In this document: positions 34,529-43,610 of the stretch, in pieces
How the letters are laid out: each line of letters opens with the position of its first letter
Numbering within the stretch: the first letter of the stretch is position 1
Source: Synergistaceae bacterium
GTDB taxonomy: Bacteria; Synergistota; Synergistia; Synergistales; Aminobacteriaceae
DNA: 64,000 nucleotides
Direction of reading: 5' to 3'
Assembly: GCA_031267575.1 (NCBI GenBank)
Contig: JAIRYN010000049.1
Coordinates: 25,986-89,985, forward strand
Notes under the pieces: model-generated
The model's input: only the letters and a program-made list of their open reading frames with translations
What the model was told of the DNA's origin: nothing
Databases searched by the model: none
Position numbers and translations under genes: made by a program

Positions 34529-36037
34529 GTGATCAGACCAACGTTGGAGGAGGCAAGGAACCTATCGCAGGGCAACACGCTCGTGCCGATAGCGATGGAG
34601 CTTTTCGCGGACATCAAGACTCCGGTCGAGGTGTTCAGGACGCTCAAGGACAGGGGGCGTGAGGCCTACATCCTGGAGAGCGCGGCGAGCGGTGAGAGCT
34701 GGGGGCGCTACACGTTTCTGGGGAGTGCTCCGGTGCTGGAGGTATCGGGCAGGGAGGGCCGCGTGATCGTTAAATACCGCGGGGTCGAGGATATTCTTCC
34801 CGGAGACGCGCATTCGGCGCTCAAGGAGTTCGTCGGTTCGTACAGAAGCCCCCGCATCGCCTACATGCCGCCCTTTACCGGGGGATTCGTCGGATATTTC
34901 GCGTATGAGTACATCAGGCACACCGAGCCGACGCTCAAATTGACGGATTCGGATTCCGTGGGGTTCGACGATTTTCGCCTCATGCTCTTCGACCGAGTTA
35001 TAGCGTTCGACAACTTCCGCCAGAAGATCATCCTCACCGTCAATATCCCGACGAACGAGCTTGAAAAGAGCTATATCGACGGTGTGGCCGCGCTGAAGGA
35101 CATGGAGAACCTCGTCAAGTCGAACATCTCGGAACGCGTTCAGGAGAGTTCCGCATCGGCTCGCTTCACCACGTCATTCACCAAGGAGGCGTTTTGCGCC
35201 GCGGTGGAAAAGGCCAAACACCACATCCACGAGGGCGATATTTTCCAGTGCGTTCCCTCCATCCGCTTCAAGTCCCCTTACAGCGGCGACTTGCTTCAGC
35301 CCTATAGGATACTGAGGACGACGAATCCGTCGGCGTACATGTTCAACGTCTGTTTCAGCGACATGGAGGTCGCCGGAGCGTCTCCGGAGACGCTTGTGTC
35401 GCTGAAGAACGGCGTGATCAGCACGTACCCCCTCGCCGGGACATGCCGCCGCACCGACGACGACGAGGAAACCAAGACGCTCATCGAGGCGCTGACGCAC
35501 GACGAGAAAGAGCTTGCCGAACATGACATGCTCGTGGACCTCGGACGTAACGATTTGGGCAAGATATGCCGCTTCGGAAGCGTGAGGGTTGACGAGTATC
35601 GGAGCGTAAAGAAGCTCAGTCACGTCTGTCACATAGCCTCAAGGGTGACGGGGGAGCTGAAGGAGGGGTACGAGGCCCTGGATGTGATGGCCGCGGTACT
35701 TCCCGCCGGAACTCTGTCGGGCGCGCCGAAGAAACGCGCCTGCGAGATAATCGACGACATCGAGGAGGAACGCCGCGGTGTCTATGGCGGAGCGCTAGGA
35801 TACATTGATTTCGCTGGAAACATGGACTTGTGCATCGGCATCAGGATGGCGGTGCTGAAGGATGGATTTGTCTACGTCCAGGCCGGCGCGGGCGTTGTGG
35901 CGGACAGCGTGCCCGAACGGGAGTATGAGGAATGTCTGCGCAAAGCCAAGGCCATGATGGAAGCTATCAGAGAGGCCATGAAGGGAGGGTCGGGATATGA
36001 TTCTGCTGATAGACAACTACGACAGCTTTACCTATAA
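34529..36037 (+). CDS. trpE: Anthranilate synthase component I
   Basis: The 502-residue chorismate-binding enzyme has LESAASGESWGRYTFLG near the N-terminus (the tryptophan feedback site region), SPETLVSLKNG, YPLAGTCRRTDDDEE, and LPAGTLSGAPKKRACEIIDDIEEERRG split over the catalytic region. It makes anthranilate from chorismate using ammonia supplied by TrpG. GTG 34529 follows GGAGG. The tryptophan T-box in front supports TrpE over PabB. Its 3' end overlaps trpG by 41 bp in another frame. Confidence 0.95.
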   Translation: MIRPTLEEARNLSQGNTLVPIAMELFADIKTPVEVFRTLKDRGREAYILESAASGESWGRYTFLGSAPVLEVSGREGRVIVKYRGVEDILPGDAHSALKEFVGSYRSPRIAYMPPFTGGFVGYFAYEYIRHTEPTLKLTDSDSVGFDDFRLMLFDRVIAFDNFRQKIILTVNIPTNELEKSYIDGVAALKDMENLVKSNISERVQESSASARFTTSFTKEAFCAAVEKAKHHIHEGDIFQCVPSIRFKSPYSGDLLQPYRILRTTNPSAYMFNVCFSDMEVAGASPETLVSLKNGVISTYPLAGTCRRTDDDEETKTLIEALTHDEKELAEHDMLVDLGRNDLGKICRFGSVRVDEYRSVKKLSHVCHIASRVTGELKEGYEALDVMAAVLPAGTLSGAPKKRACEIIDDIEEERRGVYGGALGYIDFAGNMDLCIGIRMAVLKDGFVYVQAGAGVVADSVPEREYEECLRKAKAMMEAIREAMKGGSGYDSADRQLRQLYL

Positions 36038-36572
36038 CCTGTACCAGCTCGCCGGGATGATCAACCCGGACATCATGACGGTCAAGAACGACGAACGGAC
36101 CGTCGATGAAATTGCTCGTCTTGCTCCAAGCCACATTATTATCTCGCCCGGTCCCGGTAGGCCGCACGACGCCGGTGTATGCGAGGACGTGATCACGCGA
36201 TTCGCCGCCGCCATACCGATACTGGGGGTATGCCTTGGCCACCAGGCCATATGCGAGGCGTTTGGCGCGGAAATAACGTATGCTTCTCGTTTGGTGCACG
36301 GAAAAGCAAGCGCTGTGCGAGTCGACGAGAGCGCGACGATATTCCGAGGCCTCCCCCCGGTGATAAAGGCTGCTCGCTACCACTCCCTCGTTGCCCGCAG
36401 GGATACGATTCCGAACGAGCTGGCGGTCATCGCCGAGGACGAGTTCGGGGAGGTGATGGGCGTCAGGCACCGGATCCACGGTGTATACGGCGTGCAGTTC
36501 CACCCGGAGTCCATCTTGACCCAAAACGGCGACGTGATCATGAAGAACTTCCTATTGATCGGATGCCGGTAA
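35997..36572 (+). CDS. trpG: Anthranilate synthase component II (glutamine amidotransferase)
   Basis: The 191-residue class I amidotransferase has the nucleophile Cys in LGVCLGHQAI and His-Glu in VQFHPESI, with the start ILLIDNYDSFTYNLYQ. It supplies ammonia to TrpE. SD GGGAGGG lies inside the trpE 3' end. It is the last gene of the transcript. No trpDCFBA follows, so later tryptophan genes must lie elsewhere or be absent. Confidence 0.95.
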   Translation: MILLIDNYDSFTYNLYQLAGMINPDIMTVKNDERTVDEIARLAPSHIIISPGPGRPHDAGVCEDVITRFAAAIPILGVCLGHQAICEAFGAEITYASRLVHGKASAVRVDESATIFRGLPPVIKAARYHSLVARRDTIPNELAVIAEDEFGEVMGVRHRIHGVYGVQFHPESILTQNGDVIMKNFLLIGCR

Positions 36573-36617
36573 TGCGTTGTATAGGTGAAGACATCAGCAA
36601 AAAACATAACATTCAAT

Positions 36618-36659
36618 CCCTTCTACTTCGTAGTTTTATTAATTACATTGGTAAGGGAT
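36618..36659 (+). other. Inverted repeat after trpG
   Basis: AATCCCTT and AAGGGATT flank a region of about 30 bases that itself contains CTAC/GTAG. It could be a weak terminator of trpEG. Confidence 0.35.
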
Positions 36660-36725
36660 TGCATTATGGATATGCTATCACATTTAAATTGATGATATTT
36701 AAATTGATGACACTTAAATTGATGA

Positions 36726-36757
36726 CACTGACGGTTCGTCTAGGAAAACCGTCAGTG
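36726..36757. terminator. 11-bp perfect hairpin between convergent trpG and hydratase genes
   Basis: CACTGACGGTT and AACCGTCAGTG enclose a 10-base loop. The T-tract is missing on both strands, so it may act as a bidirectional weak terminator. Just before it, TTTAAATTGATGA-type units occur three times. Confidence 0.5.
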
Positions 36758-36781
36758 GACAAGAGAGAATTCGCGAGATTC

Positions 36782-39109
36782 TCAAGAATTTCTATAATAA
36801 TTGATGAGGCAGCCGTCTATCAGGATTTGGCGTTCAACGTCTGTCAAATTCCCGATCGTCAAATGGATTCTCACGATTTTTTCCCCGATGACGTAGGCCT
36901 TTATATCATCGGATTTTTCCGTCAACGCTTTTTTTATTCCGGGGAAAATGAGATAGTCGCCTAGCTTGAAACGCGTTGCGTCTTCGGTCAAGAAGGGGAT
37001 AATACCCCAATTGATCAGGTTGGAGCGGTAACGTTTAGTCGCGTATTCCTTGGCTAGGTTGGCGGACGCGCCCAAAACTCTTTGGCACGAGGCAGCCTGC
37101 TCCCGTGCGGACCCGTCTCCGGGTTTGTTGGCGTATATCGCGCTGCCGATACTCATACGCTTTGGGTCCACGCCTTGGCAGCCCGGTATCGCCATGATTT
37201 TTCGGCAAATTTCGATGAACTCGGCCGAATTTGCTCCTTTGTCCCTTGTCTCTTCCATTGCGCGCGCGTTTTTCGCTCTCTCCACGTAACCGGCGTCTTT
37301 GCGGCTCAAGGTGAACTCGGCCAGGCGCAGAGGGTTCGAGCGATAAGATGAAGTCTCCCCGGAGGGAATTAACTCGTCCGTCGTCGTTACAGGATCCGTG
37401 ATGTAAGACGCGATTTTGACCAGCAGATCATCGGCCAGCGAGGAGATTTTCGGCCAGTCTTTGATGTTGGGGCCGAACACCAGAGGAGAGTCGGGCAGGG
37501 GTTTCCCTGTTCCGTCATACACGCGTTTCATGTAAACGTTTCGGTCGAAAAAGAAGGAATGTCTTCCGTAACGGGTTTCCAGTTCGTCCGCCGCGGTCAG
37601 CCGTCCGCCGTTCATGGCGGTGGCGGCGATCGAGCGCGCGTCCATCAAGGCCACAGAGGCAATTTGCCCCTCTCCGGGCTTGGAACCCTCGCGATTCGGG
37701 AAATTGCGAGTCGTGTGGCGAATGGAAAACTCCCCGTTCGCCGGGGTATCTCCAGCGCCGAAACAGGGACCGCAAAAAGCCGAACGCACGATGACGCCAG
37801 CGCTCATGAGCTTCGCTATGGCACCGTTTCGGCTCAACTCCACATACGATGGCTGGCTATCGGGGTATAAGCTCATGGAAAAAGCGCCGTTGCCGATGGA
37901 CGCGTCGCCCAGGGTGTCGACCACAGCCATGACGTTTTCGTAAATACCTCCGGAACATCCCGCCACAATGGCCTGATCGACGAAAATACCGCCGTTTTTG
38001 AACTTGCCTCGCAACTTGAAGTCGAGGGTTGAAATTCCTAAAATTTTCGCGCCATTCTCCTCGGCCTCAGCCAAAATCTCCGGCGCGTGTTTTTGGAGCT
38101 CACGTATAGTGTAGACGTTGCTTGGGTGGAAAGGCATCGCGATGCACGGTTCGATTTCGGAAAGATCCACGTGGATCATCCCGTCGTAATAAGCGACTCC
38201 GCGAGGCGCGAGTTCTTTGTAATCTTCCTCCCGTCCATGAGCTGTGAGATATTCGCAGACCTTGTCGTCCGTTTTCCAAATGGAACTCCAACAGGTTGTC
38301 TCAGTGGTCATGACGTCGATGCCGTTGCGGTAGTCCACCGACAGGTTCGCCACCCCGTCCCCCAGGAACTCCATCACCTTGTTTTTGACGTATCCATTCT
38401 CGAAAACCGCTTTGATAAGGGAGAGAGCCACGTCGTGGGGCCCCACCCCCCTCCGGGGCTTTCCGGTCAGGAAGACCCCCACAACTTCGGGGTACGGGAG
38501 GTCGTAAGTCTTGCCCAGCAACTGTTTGGCGAGTTCGCCCCCTCCTTCCCCCACGCCCATTGTGCCCAGGGCGCCGTAGCGGGTGTGGCTGTCCGAACCC
38601 AGAATCATCTTGCCGCAACCCGCCATCATCTCCCGGTTGTACGAGTGGATAATCGCCAGATGCGGAGGAACGTAAATTCCTCCGTATTTTTGAGCGGCCG
38701 AGAGCGCGAACATGTGATCGTCTTGGTTGATCGTCCCACCCACCGCGCAGAGGCTGTTATGACAATTCGTCATCACGAAGGGCAAAGGGAATTGCTCCAT
38801 TCCACTGGCCCGCGCCGTCTGGATGATGCCGACGTAGGTGATATCATGGGAAGTGAGGGAGTCGAACCCGATTTCCAAATTTTTCTCGTTTTTCTCGTTT
38901 TTCCCGTTTTCCTTGTCGCCCTTATTGTGAGTGACTAGAATCGAATAGGTTATTGTGCCCTTTTTCGCCTCTTCACGGTTGAAAACCACTCCATTCACTT
39001 CATCTTTATCCACTCCATCAAGCGCGGATTGCGATTTTTCGATTTCTCTTTCCGGCAGGATATCGGAGCCGTTGACCACGTAGACACCTGTGTCGTAGAG
39101 TTTTATCAT
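36782..39109 (-). CDS. Aconitase-superfamily hydratase (YbhJ-like)
   Basis: A protein of about 775 residues with the three-cysteine Fe-S set: GCSGG and SAFCGPCFGAGD (Cys-x-x-Cys). It also has the aconitase motifs MTNCHNSLCAVGG, GSDSHTRYGALGTMGVGEGG and AMPFHPSNV. The length and motif style fit E. coli YbhJ, a hydratase of unknown substrate, rather than AcnA/AcnB. A Lys/Asn/Glu-rich stretch (about 68-80) looks like repeat expansion. ATG 39109 is preferred (AAGG at 11 nt) over GTG 39121. It is last in a minus-strand operon with a MatC-type carrier and an amidohydrolase-like protein, which suggests breakdown of an imported carboxylic acid. Confidence 0.85.
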   Translation of the reverse strand: MIKLYDTGVYVVNGSDILPEREIEKSQSALDGVDKDEVNGVVFNREEAKKGTITYSILVTHNKGDKENGKNEKNEKNLEIGFDSLTSHDITYVGIIQTARASGMEQFPLPFVMTNCHNSLCAVGGTINQDDHMFALSAAQKYGGIYVPPHLAIIHSYNREMMAGCGKMILGSDSHTRYGALGTMGVGEGGGELAKQLLGKTYDLPYPEVVGVFLTGKPRRGVGPHDVALSLIKAVFENGYVKNKVMEFLGDGVANLSVDYRNGIDVMTTETTCWSSIWKTDDKVCEYLTAHGREEDYKELAPRGVAYYDGMIHVDLSEIEPCIAMPFHPSNVYTIRELQKHAPEILAEAEENGAKILGISTLDFKLRGKFKNGGIFVDQAIVAGCSGGIYENVMAVVDTLGDASIGNGAFSMSLYPDSQPSYVELSRNGAIAKLMSAGVIVRSAFCGPCFGAGDTPANGEFSIRHTTRNFPNREGSKPGEGQIASVALMDARSIAATAMNGGRLTAADELETRYGRHSFFFDRNVYMKRVYDGTGKPLPDSPLVFGPNIKDWPKISSLADDLLVKIASYITDPVTTTDELIPSGETSSYRSNPLRLAEFTLSRKDAGYVERAKNARAMEETRDKGANSAEFIEICRKIMAIPGCQGVDPKRMSIGSAIYANKPGDGSAREQAASCQRVLGASANLAKEYATKRYRSNLINWGIIPFLTEDATRFKLGDYLIFPGIKKALTEKSDDIKAYVIGEKIVRIHLTIGNLTDVERQILIDGCLINYYRNS

Positions 39110-39154
39110 GATATGGATCACCTTATCCGTTCATAAAAGCGTTTATAAAAGCGT

Positions 39155-40450
39155 TTATAAAAGAAGAGAGACGACGAAACAGAACGCCGCCGCGAAAGAC
39201 ACGCTGGACGGGACAGCGACGAAAATGAGTTTCGGGAAAAGCGCCGCGCGCTCATCGTCTTTTGAGCAAGCTCCCAAAATCAAGCTGCCTCCTGAGGAAA
39301 ACGGCGATATGGCGGACGATTGCGAGCCTATGACGATACACGTGAAAAGGATCATAGGTGAAATGCCGGTGGCTTGCGCGACGGCGGGAACCAGCGGGAA
39401 TAAAGCGGGGCAGACCACGCCCAGGGTACTGCTGAAGAAGGACATGAAAGCGCCGATTACCCCAAAAGCGACGGGGATGAAAGTCACGGAAATATTCGAG
39501 CTGACCCAACTGGACAATAAGTTTATTGTACCGGCCTTTATGGCCACGGCGATCAACATGCCCACACCGCAAATCATGATCAGCGTCTCCCAAGGGATTT
39601 TTGCTATTACTTCCTTCTGTGGGGCCAATTTGAAAAGCAACGCGATCACCGCCATAACAAACGCGATTAGTCCCACATCGACTCTGGCGTTGAGAAAAGT
39701 TATCGTCGCGTTGTCCGGCGCTATGATATGGGCCAGGGGCGGGACCAGAATCAAGATGATCATAATGAACATCAAATACAAATTGAAGATCTGTTTTTTG
39801 TTGAATTTTTCGGGTTTATCCATGTCCTCGATGCGTGCCATATTCTTGCCGCCTCCGGATAAGAAGAAAAACCCGGCTATCAGCAACAGCGAAAAAATTA
39901 TGGACGCGACGAACACCACGGCGGAATACCGAAACGAATCTGGAGTGTACCCGGCGTTATCCATCAACCCCCTGAAAACCACGCCGCTACCGCTGGTCAT
40001 GAAGTTGGCGCCGCTCAAGGCCCCGCAATTCACGGCTATGGCTCCGATCAGCTTGCTCACCTTGAGTTTATCGCAGAGAATCAGCGCGATGGGCGCGGAG
40101 AAGGCCAAAACCGAGAAGAAACCGGCGCCCAAAGCGGCGATGAACGCGGCGGAGAAATAAATAATGAAGGGAAGCAGGTAAGGCGCTCGTCTGCAGGAAT
40201 ATAGGATACGCGCGGAAATTTTTTCCAGCGTGCCGTTGAGAAGGGCGAAATTATAAAACAGCGAGACCGCGAGGATGACGAAAAAGATACTCACGGGCCA
40301 CATTCTCACAATCTCTCCAGGGCTCAGGTCGAGCACGAAGCACCCCAGCAGGTACGCGAACGCGATGGCGAAAATGCCCGTGTTGATTTTGGTGACATAC
40401 CCCAGCGCTATGGCTGCCATGATCGCCGATATAATGTAAACACTTATCAT
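39155..40450 (-). CDS. MatC/SLC13-like dicarboxylate permease
   Basis: A protein of about 431 residues with about 11 hydrophobic segments in two inverted halves, of the ion-transporter superfamily. The gating segments NCGALSGANFMTSGSG and SQSSAISPFSSGGSLILGAC are in equivalent positions of each half. It is most like the malonate/dicarboxylate carriers (MatC, DASS). SD AAGGAGGT is 9 nt before ATG 40450. It lies between the amidohydrolase-like gene and the YbhJ-like hydratase and probably imports their substrate. Confidence 0.85.
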   Translation of the reverse strand: MISVYIISAIMAAIALGYVTKINTGIFAIAFAYLLGCFVLDLSPGEIVRMWPVSIFFVILAVSLFYNFALLNGTLEKISARILYSCRRAPYLLPFIIYFSAAFIAALGAGFFSVLAFSAPIALILCDKLKVSKLIGAIAVNCGALSGANFMTSGSGVVFRGLMDNAGYTPDSFRYSAVVFVASIIFSLLLIAGFFFLSGGGKNMARIEDMDKPEKFNKKQIFNLYLMFIMIILILVPPLAHIIAPDNATITFLNARVDVGLIAFVMAVIALLFKLAPQKEVIAKIPWETLIMICGVGMLIAVAIKAGTINLLSSWVSSNISVTFIPVAFGVIGAFMSFFSSTLGVVCPALFPLVPAVAQATGISPMILFTCIVIGSQSSAISPFSSGGSLILGACSKDDERAALFPKLIFVAVPSSVSFAAAFCFVVSLLL

Positions 40451-40485
40451 GAGCAAGTTACCTCCTTCTTATGTGTATGTTCATT

Positions 40486-41346
40486 TCATATACTCAACAG
40501 CTTGGCGGGAATGTTTCTGCTCATCTCAAACAGTTGAGCGTCGTCTATTCCGTTATCCGAGAGGTACTGGAGGTACTCTTCCAAAGCCAATTCCCAGTGG
40601 GGGTTCTCCACTTGGCCGCCATCGGTGGAAATCAGGACATTTTTGTATCCCACTGTCCTGATGACCCGCAGGTTATCCTCCAGGTTGTTCTTATAAACGC
40701 CGCCGCCCATGGGCTGGGCGTAACATCTTTCGAGGTACACACCGTAATCTTTCGTGATTTTGATCTGATCTTCGAGAGACATGCCGACGATGTGAAACTC
40801 CGGATGAGTGACGACGATTTTATTGATGCCCATGTTCTTGGCCGCCTCGACTACCGTGAAAATTTCCTTTGGGGCCAGGTGCGCGGTGCCCAGCGCCACA
40901 TCATAATCCTTGATGATACGCAGTATCTCCCTTAGAGGCTCGACGATCTTACCATCGGAAACGCACTCTATACCTCCGCTGTTTCCGTCTTTTCCGTCCT
41001 TGACGAGCTGGTTGACTGCGTGAGTGGTGGGCAGCCACACCACCTTCGCCCCCATTTTCAAGGCGGTTTCCACTGCCACGGGGTTGAGACCACCCACGGC
41101 TTTGTTGAGTGTGATGCTGCCAAACATCGTGAAGTTGTTGCTGCCTTTGTGGAGAATTTTATTGAACTCATTGACAAGAAAAGCCCTGTTCATGGTGGTT
41201 CCATGGTGCGATTTGATAACCACCGCTCTTGCCTTGACTTTGACCGCGGCGTTCATCAGCTCGATGTCCGTATACGCCCTCTTTCGAATATCCGGTGCCG
41301 AATGCACGTGCATATCAATGATGCCTTCAAGCGATATTTTCCTCAT
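40486..41346 (-). CDS. Amidohydrolase/PHP-like metal hydrolase (DUF6282-type)
   Basis: The 286-residue TIM-barrel-like protein has metal-ligand motifs DMHVHSAPD (11-19), KSHHG, THPEFH and STDGGQ, spaced as in amidohydrolase/PHP enzymes. The family assignment is from memory and the substrate is unknown; lactone or amide opening is plausible. SD AGTAAGG and AAAGGTGAG precede the ATG. It is the first gene of the operon with the MatC-type carrier and YbhJ-like hydratase. A palindrome CCGATATTCGG at 41388-41398 and a duplicated GAAAGGTGGG box lie in its promoter region. Confidence 0.75.
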   Translation of the reverse strand: MRKISLEGIIDMHVHSAPDIRKRAYTDIELMNAAVKVKARAVVIKSHHGTTMNRAFLVNEFNKILHKGSNNFTMFGSITLNKAVGGLNPVAVETALKMGAKVVWLPTTHAVNQLVKDGKDGNSGGIECVSDGKIVEPLREILRIIKDYDVALGTAHLAPKEIFTVVEAAKNMGINKIVVTHPEFHIVGMSLEDQIKITKDYGVYLERCYAQPMGGGVYKNNLEDNLRVIRTVGYKNVLISTDGGQVENPHWELALEEYLQYLSDNGIDDAQLFEMSRNIPAKLLSI

Positions 41347-41528
41347 CCTTACTCACCTTTCCCATCTCATTTTTCTCAGAAACATGTCCGATATTCGGTA
41401 TACGCATGCCCCCCATCGGCGTTTCTTTTTCGCTCCCACCTTTCAAATCCCACCTTTCAAAATAGTTTGCCTGTCCTCGCTCGCAACTGCGGTTACATCA
41501 GCGACGCGGCGGCTAAAAACGCTTTTAA

Positions 41529-41640
41529 CTAGGCCTCCAGGTGCTTCTTCATTAGTTGTGCGGCTGTCTCCGCGTCCTTTGCGATAACGCGAGCAAGCAC
41601 ATCGCGAGCAAGCACATATGGAAGTTTTTTGGGTATTCTC
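41529..41640 (-). pseudogene. Remnant of a GntR-family (FCD) regulator C-terminus
   Basis: The minus-strand frame ending at TAG 41529-41531 reads VIAKDAETAAQLMKKHLEA, a typical last helix of FCD-domain GntR regulators. Upstream, LARDVLAR is generated by a 15-bp tandem duplication, and no further domain can be followed. It may be the relic of the regulator of the adjacent operon. From 41640 to 41827 I see nothing. Confidence 0.5.
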
Positions 41641-41827
41641 CAACCATCGATTCATCATCGTTGTGTTCTTCCTAGACTTTTTACTTCAACATTCGCAAAG
41701 TGTACACATCCACAAGCTCTATAATATTACTCATTAAAAAATATTCAAGCAAGATCTTAAGTCCGTACATTTCTATAATGTCTTTTGCGGAAAACCTAAC
41801 CACCACTTCAGGATAGAAGCATACAAA

Positions 41828-42742
41828 TTAAAGGATTGGCGTATGATCGAGCCGAGCAAGAGCGATTTCTGTAAAATGTGAATTTATTTCAATGCCAATA
41901 TAGTGCCGACCGAGCTTTTTTGCTGCGACGCAAGTAGTGCCTGAGCCGGCAAACGGGTCTATAACGACACCTTCTGCTGGAGTAACCAAAGCTACAAGGC
42001 ATTCCATTAGCTTTAGCGGCTTCTGTGCTTCATGTAACCCACGATCATCTTTTTCAGCGGCAATTCGCAACACATTTGAGCATGTGGTAGAAGAGGCAAA
42101 CATATTGTCGTTATAAATCTTCAAGGCATTTTCATTCCATGCGCCTACGCTGTTATTAAGTATGTTGTCCACTATGGTACCCCCCGTTCTGTATGGCTTT
42201 TGAAACCAAAGAATAGGCTCAAACAAGGGTCGTAAATTCGCAACACGCCACCCTTCCCAATTTTCGGCGGAAACGGCGTCGCCTCTTCTCTTGAATATTT
42301 CGGATACTCTTTGCGCCCTGTGAGGTGCAGACGCTTTCTCCCACGCTAACATATCCTTAAATGTGAATCCGCAATCTTCTAATGCGACAGTGCATCTGTG
42401 AGCGTATCTTCGACCAGCAAAGATAAAACACGTTCCGCCTGGTTTGAGTATGCGAAGCCAGTCTTTTGCCCATTGAGAACACCATTCCTGATACTCTATC
42501 GGTATTTTCTTGTCGGCTTCACTCCACCCATTAAGCGGTTTACCGCGACGCTTAAACAGTCCACCGGACTTTGTTTGAGCGATTGAAGAGCCCCCTAATG
42601 CCATGTTGGTGTTATTATGAAGCACATCCCAATCATCATAGCAAATACCGTAGGGTATATCCGATATTATAGCGTGTGCATAATTATCGGGAATCGTTTT
42701 GACTATATCGATTGAATTTCCTGTAACGACAGTATCAATCAC
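41828..42742 (-). CDS. Site-specific DNA methyltransferase, beta-class N4/N6
   Basis: The 304-residue protein has catalytic motif IV as SDIPYG (27-32), an unusual form of D/S/N-PP-Y/F/W. The SAM-binding motif I lies near the C-terminus as VIDPFAGSGTTC. This order defines the beta class (N6-adenine or N4-cytosine). Between them are HNNTNMALGGSSIAQ and GKPLNGWSEADKKIP, probably target recognition. GTG 42742 follows AAGGGGG. No restriction endonuclease gene is intact nearby. A short broken frame lies upstream on the same strand, so this may be an orphan or phage-type methylase. Confidence 0.88.
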   Translation of the reverse strand: MIDTVVTGNSIDIVKTIPDNYAHAIISDIPYGICYDDWDVLHNNTNMALGGSSIAQTKSGGLFKRRGKPLNGWSEADKKIPIEYQEWCSQWAKDWLRILKPGGTCFIFAGRRYAHRCTVALEDCGFTFKDMLAWEKASAPHRAQRVSEIFKRRGDAVSAENWEGWRVANLRPLFEPILWFQKPYRTGGTIVDNILNNSVGAWNENALKIYNDNMFASSTTCSNVLRIAAEKDDRGLHEAQKPLKLMECLVALVTPAEGVVIDPFAGSGTTCVAAKKLGRHYIGIEINSHFTEIALARLDHTPIL

Positions 42743-42999
42743 AACGAATCCCCCTTATGTATTGCGCAATTTGCCGAATTTTTTCGTCAATTTTTTTGCC
42801 TTTATTAGTTCATCAATGGCTTGTTCTCGGGAATATGTTCGTATTTCGGCTATTTGCTCTTCCCAATATAGTAATTATTTCCTTAATCGTTGTGATCAAA
42901 CCGAGCTGATTTTCCTACCTTTATTTCACCGCCCGGCCGTGTTGTCATAGCAGATGAATTTCTTTTATGATTTTCAACGTATCCCCGAAAAGTTTGCAT
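42743..42999 (-). pseudogene. Small broken gene upstream of the methyltransferase
   Basis: SD GGAGGTGA and ATG 42999 begin a 38-codon frame (MQTFRGYVENHK... to FDHND-stop at 42883). In another frame the sequence continues LLYWEEQIAEIRTYSREQAI and DELIKAKKIDEKIRQIAQYI, up to the methyltransferase start. The two parts look like one small helical protein broken by a frameshift. The function is unknown. Confidence 0.4.
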
Positions 43000-43208
43000 A
43001 ACTATCACCTCCATTTTTTCTTTTGATTTTATCACCTACCGTATTCAGATTTACTCCTCTTATGAGAAGCTGAAAGATCGAATCATAACACATGTCGTAC
43101 CGGCGGAAGTTTTCAAGCTCAGCTTATTTCACTAATCGCCGCGCAAGGTTTTTACATGTTATACATCTTATCAAGTTATCAAGGCAGTGACGATTTATCC
43201 AGATTTTT

Positions 43209-43610
43209 ATGTATACTAGCCAAGTAAGCGGAAAGATCGGGCTTTGGGCATTCCAAGAACAAGGGCAGCCGTCCGCGGTCAACAGAAAGACCCTTTTTCA
43301 GGCCCTCCTAGAGGCGCGGCAAACCTACGGGCGTAAACGCGTCGTCGTTGTGGACGCGTCCCGTAAAACGGCCAATTATGATCAATTGATCGCAGTCTCG
43401 ATGGTTTTAAGGAAATTTTTTGTGTCTAAGACGCAAAAAAACGAGTGTGTGGGGATCTTGCTGCCGGGCAGTATCGCAACGGTGGCGCTTTTTCTGTGGC
43501 TCTCGCGTTGGGGGCGTGTTCCCGCCATGCTGAACTACACGGCAGGTGTGAAGAACATCCGGGCTTGTTGCGCGGCGGTCCGCGTCAAAACCATCGTGAC
43601 ATCGAGGCGT
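43209..43610 (+). pseudogene. 5' fragment of an AMP-binding acyl-ACP synthetase/acyltransferase gene
   Basis: The frame encodes the start of an adenylate-forming domain: VNRKTLFQALLEARQTYG, VVVDASRKTANYDQLI, ECVGILLPGSIATVALFLWLS and AMLNYTAGVKNI. These resemble the C-terminal acyl-ACP synthetase half of Aas-type enzymes. After VKTIVTSRRFVETG the sequence passes into tnpB. The central catalytic part is absent. The C-terminal part reappears at 43822-43985. Confidence 0.75.

Noticed and set aside
41388..41398. Operator of the hydrolase-MatC-hydratase operon (CCGATATTCGG)
   Set aside because: The palindrome is short and does not fit the GntR/FCD consensus, so it is not listed as a separate site.
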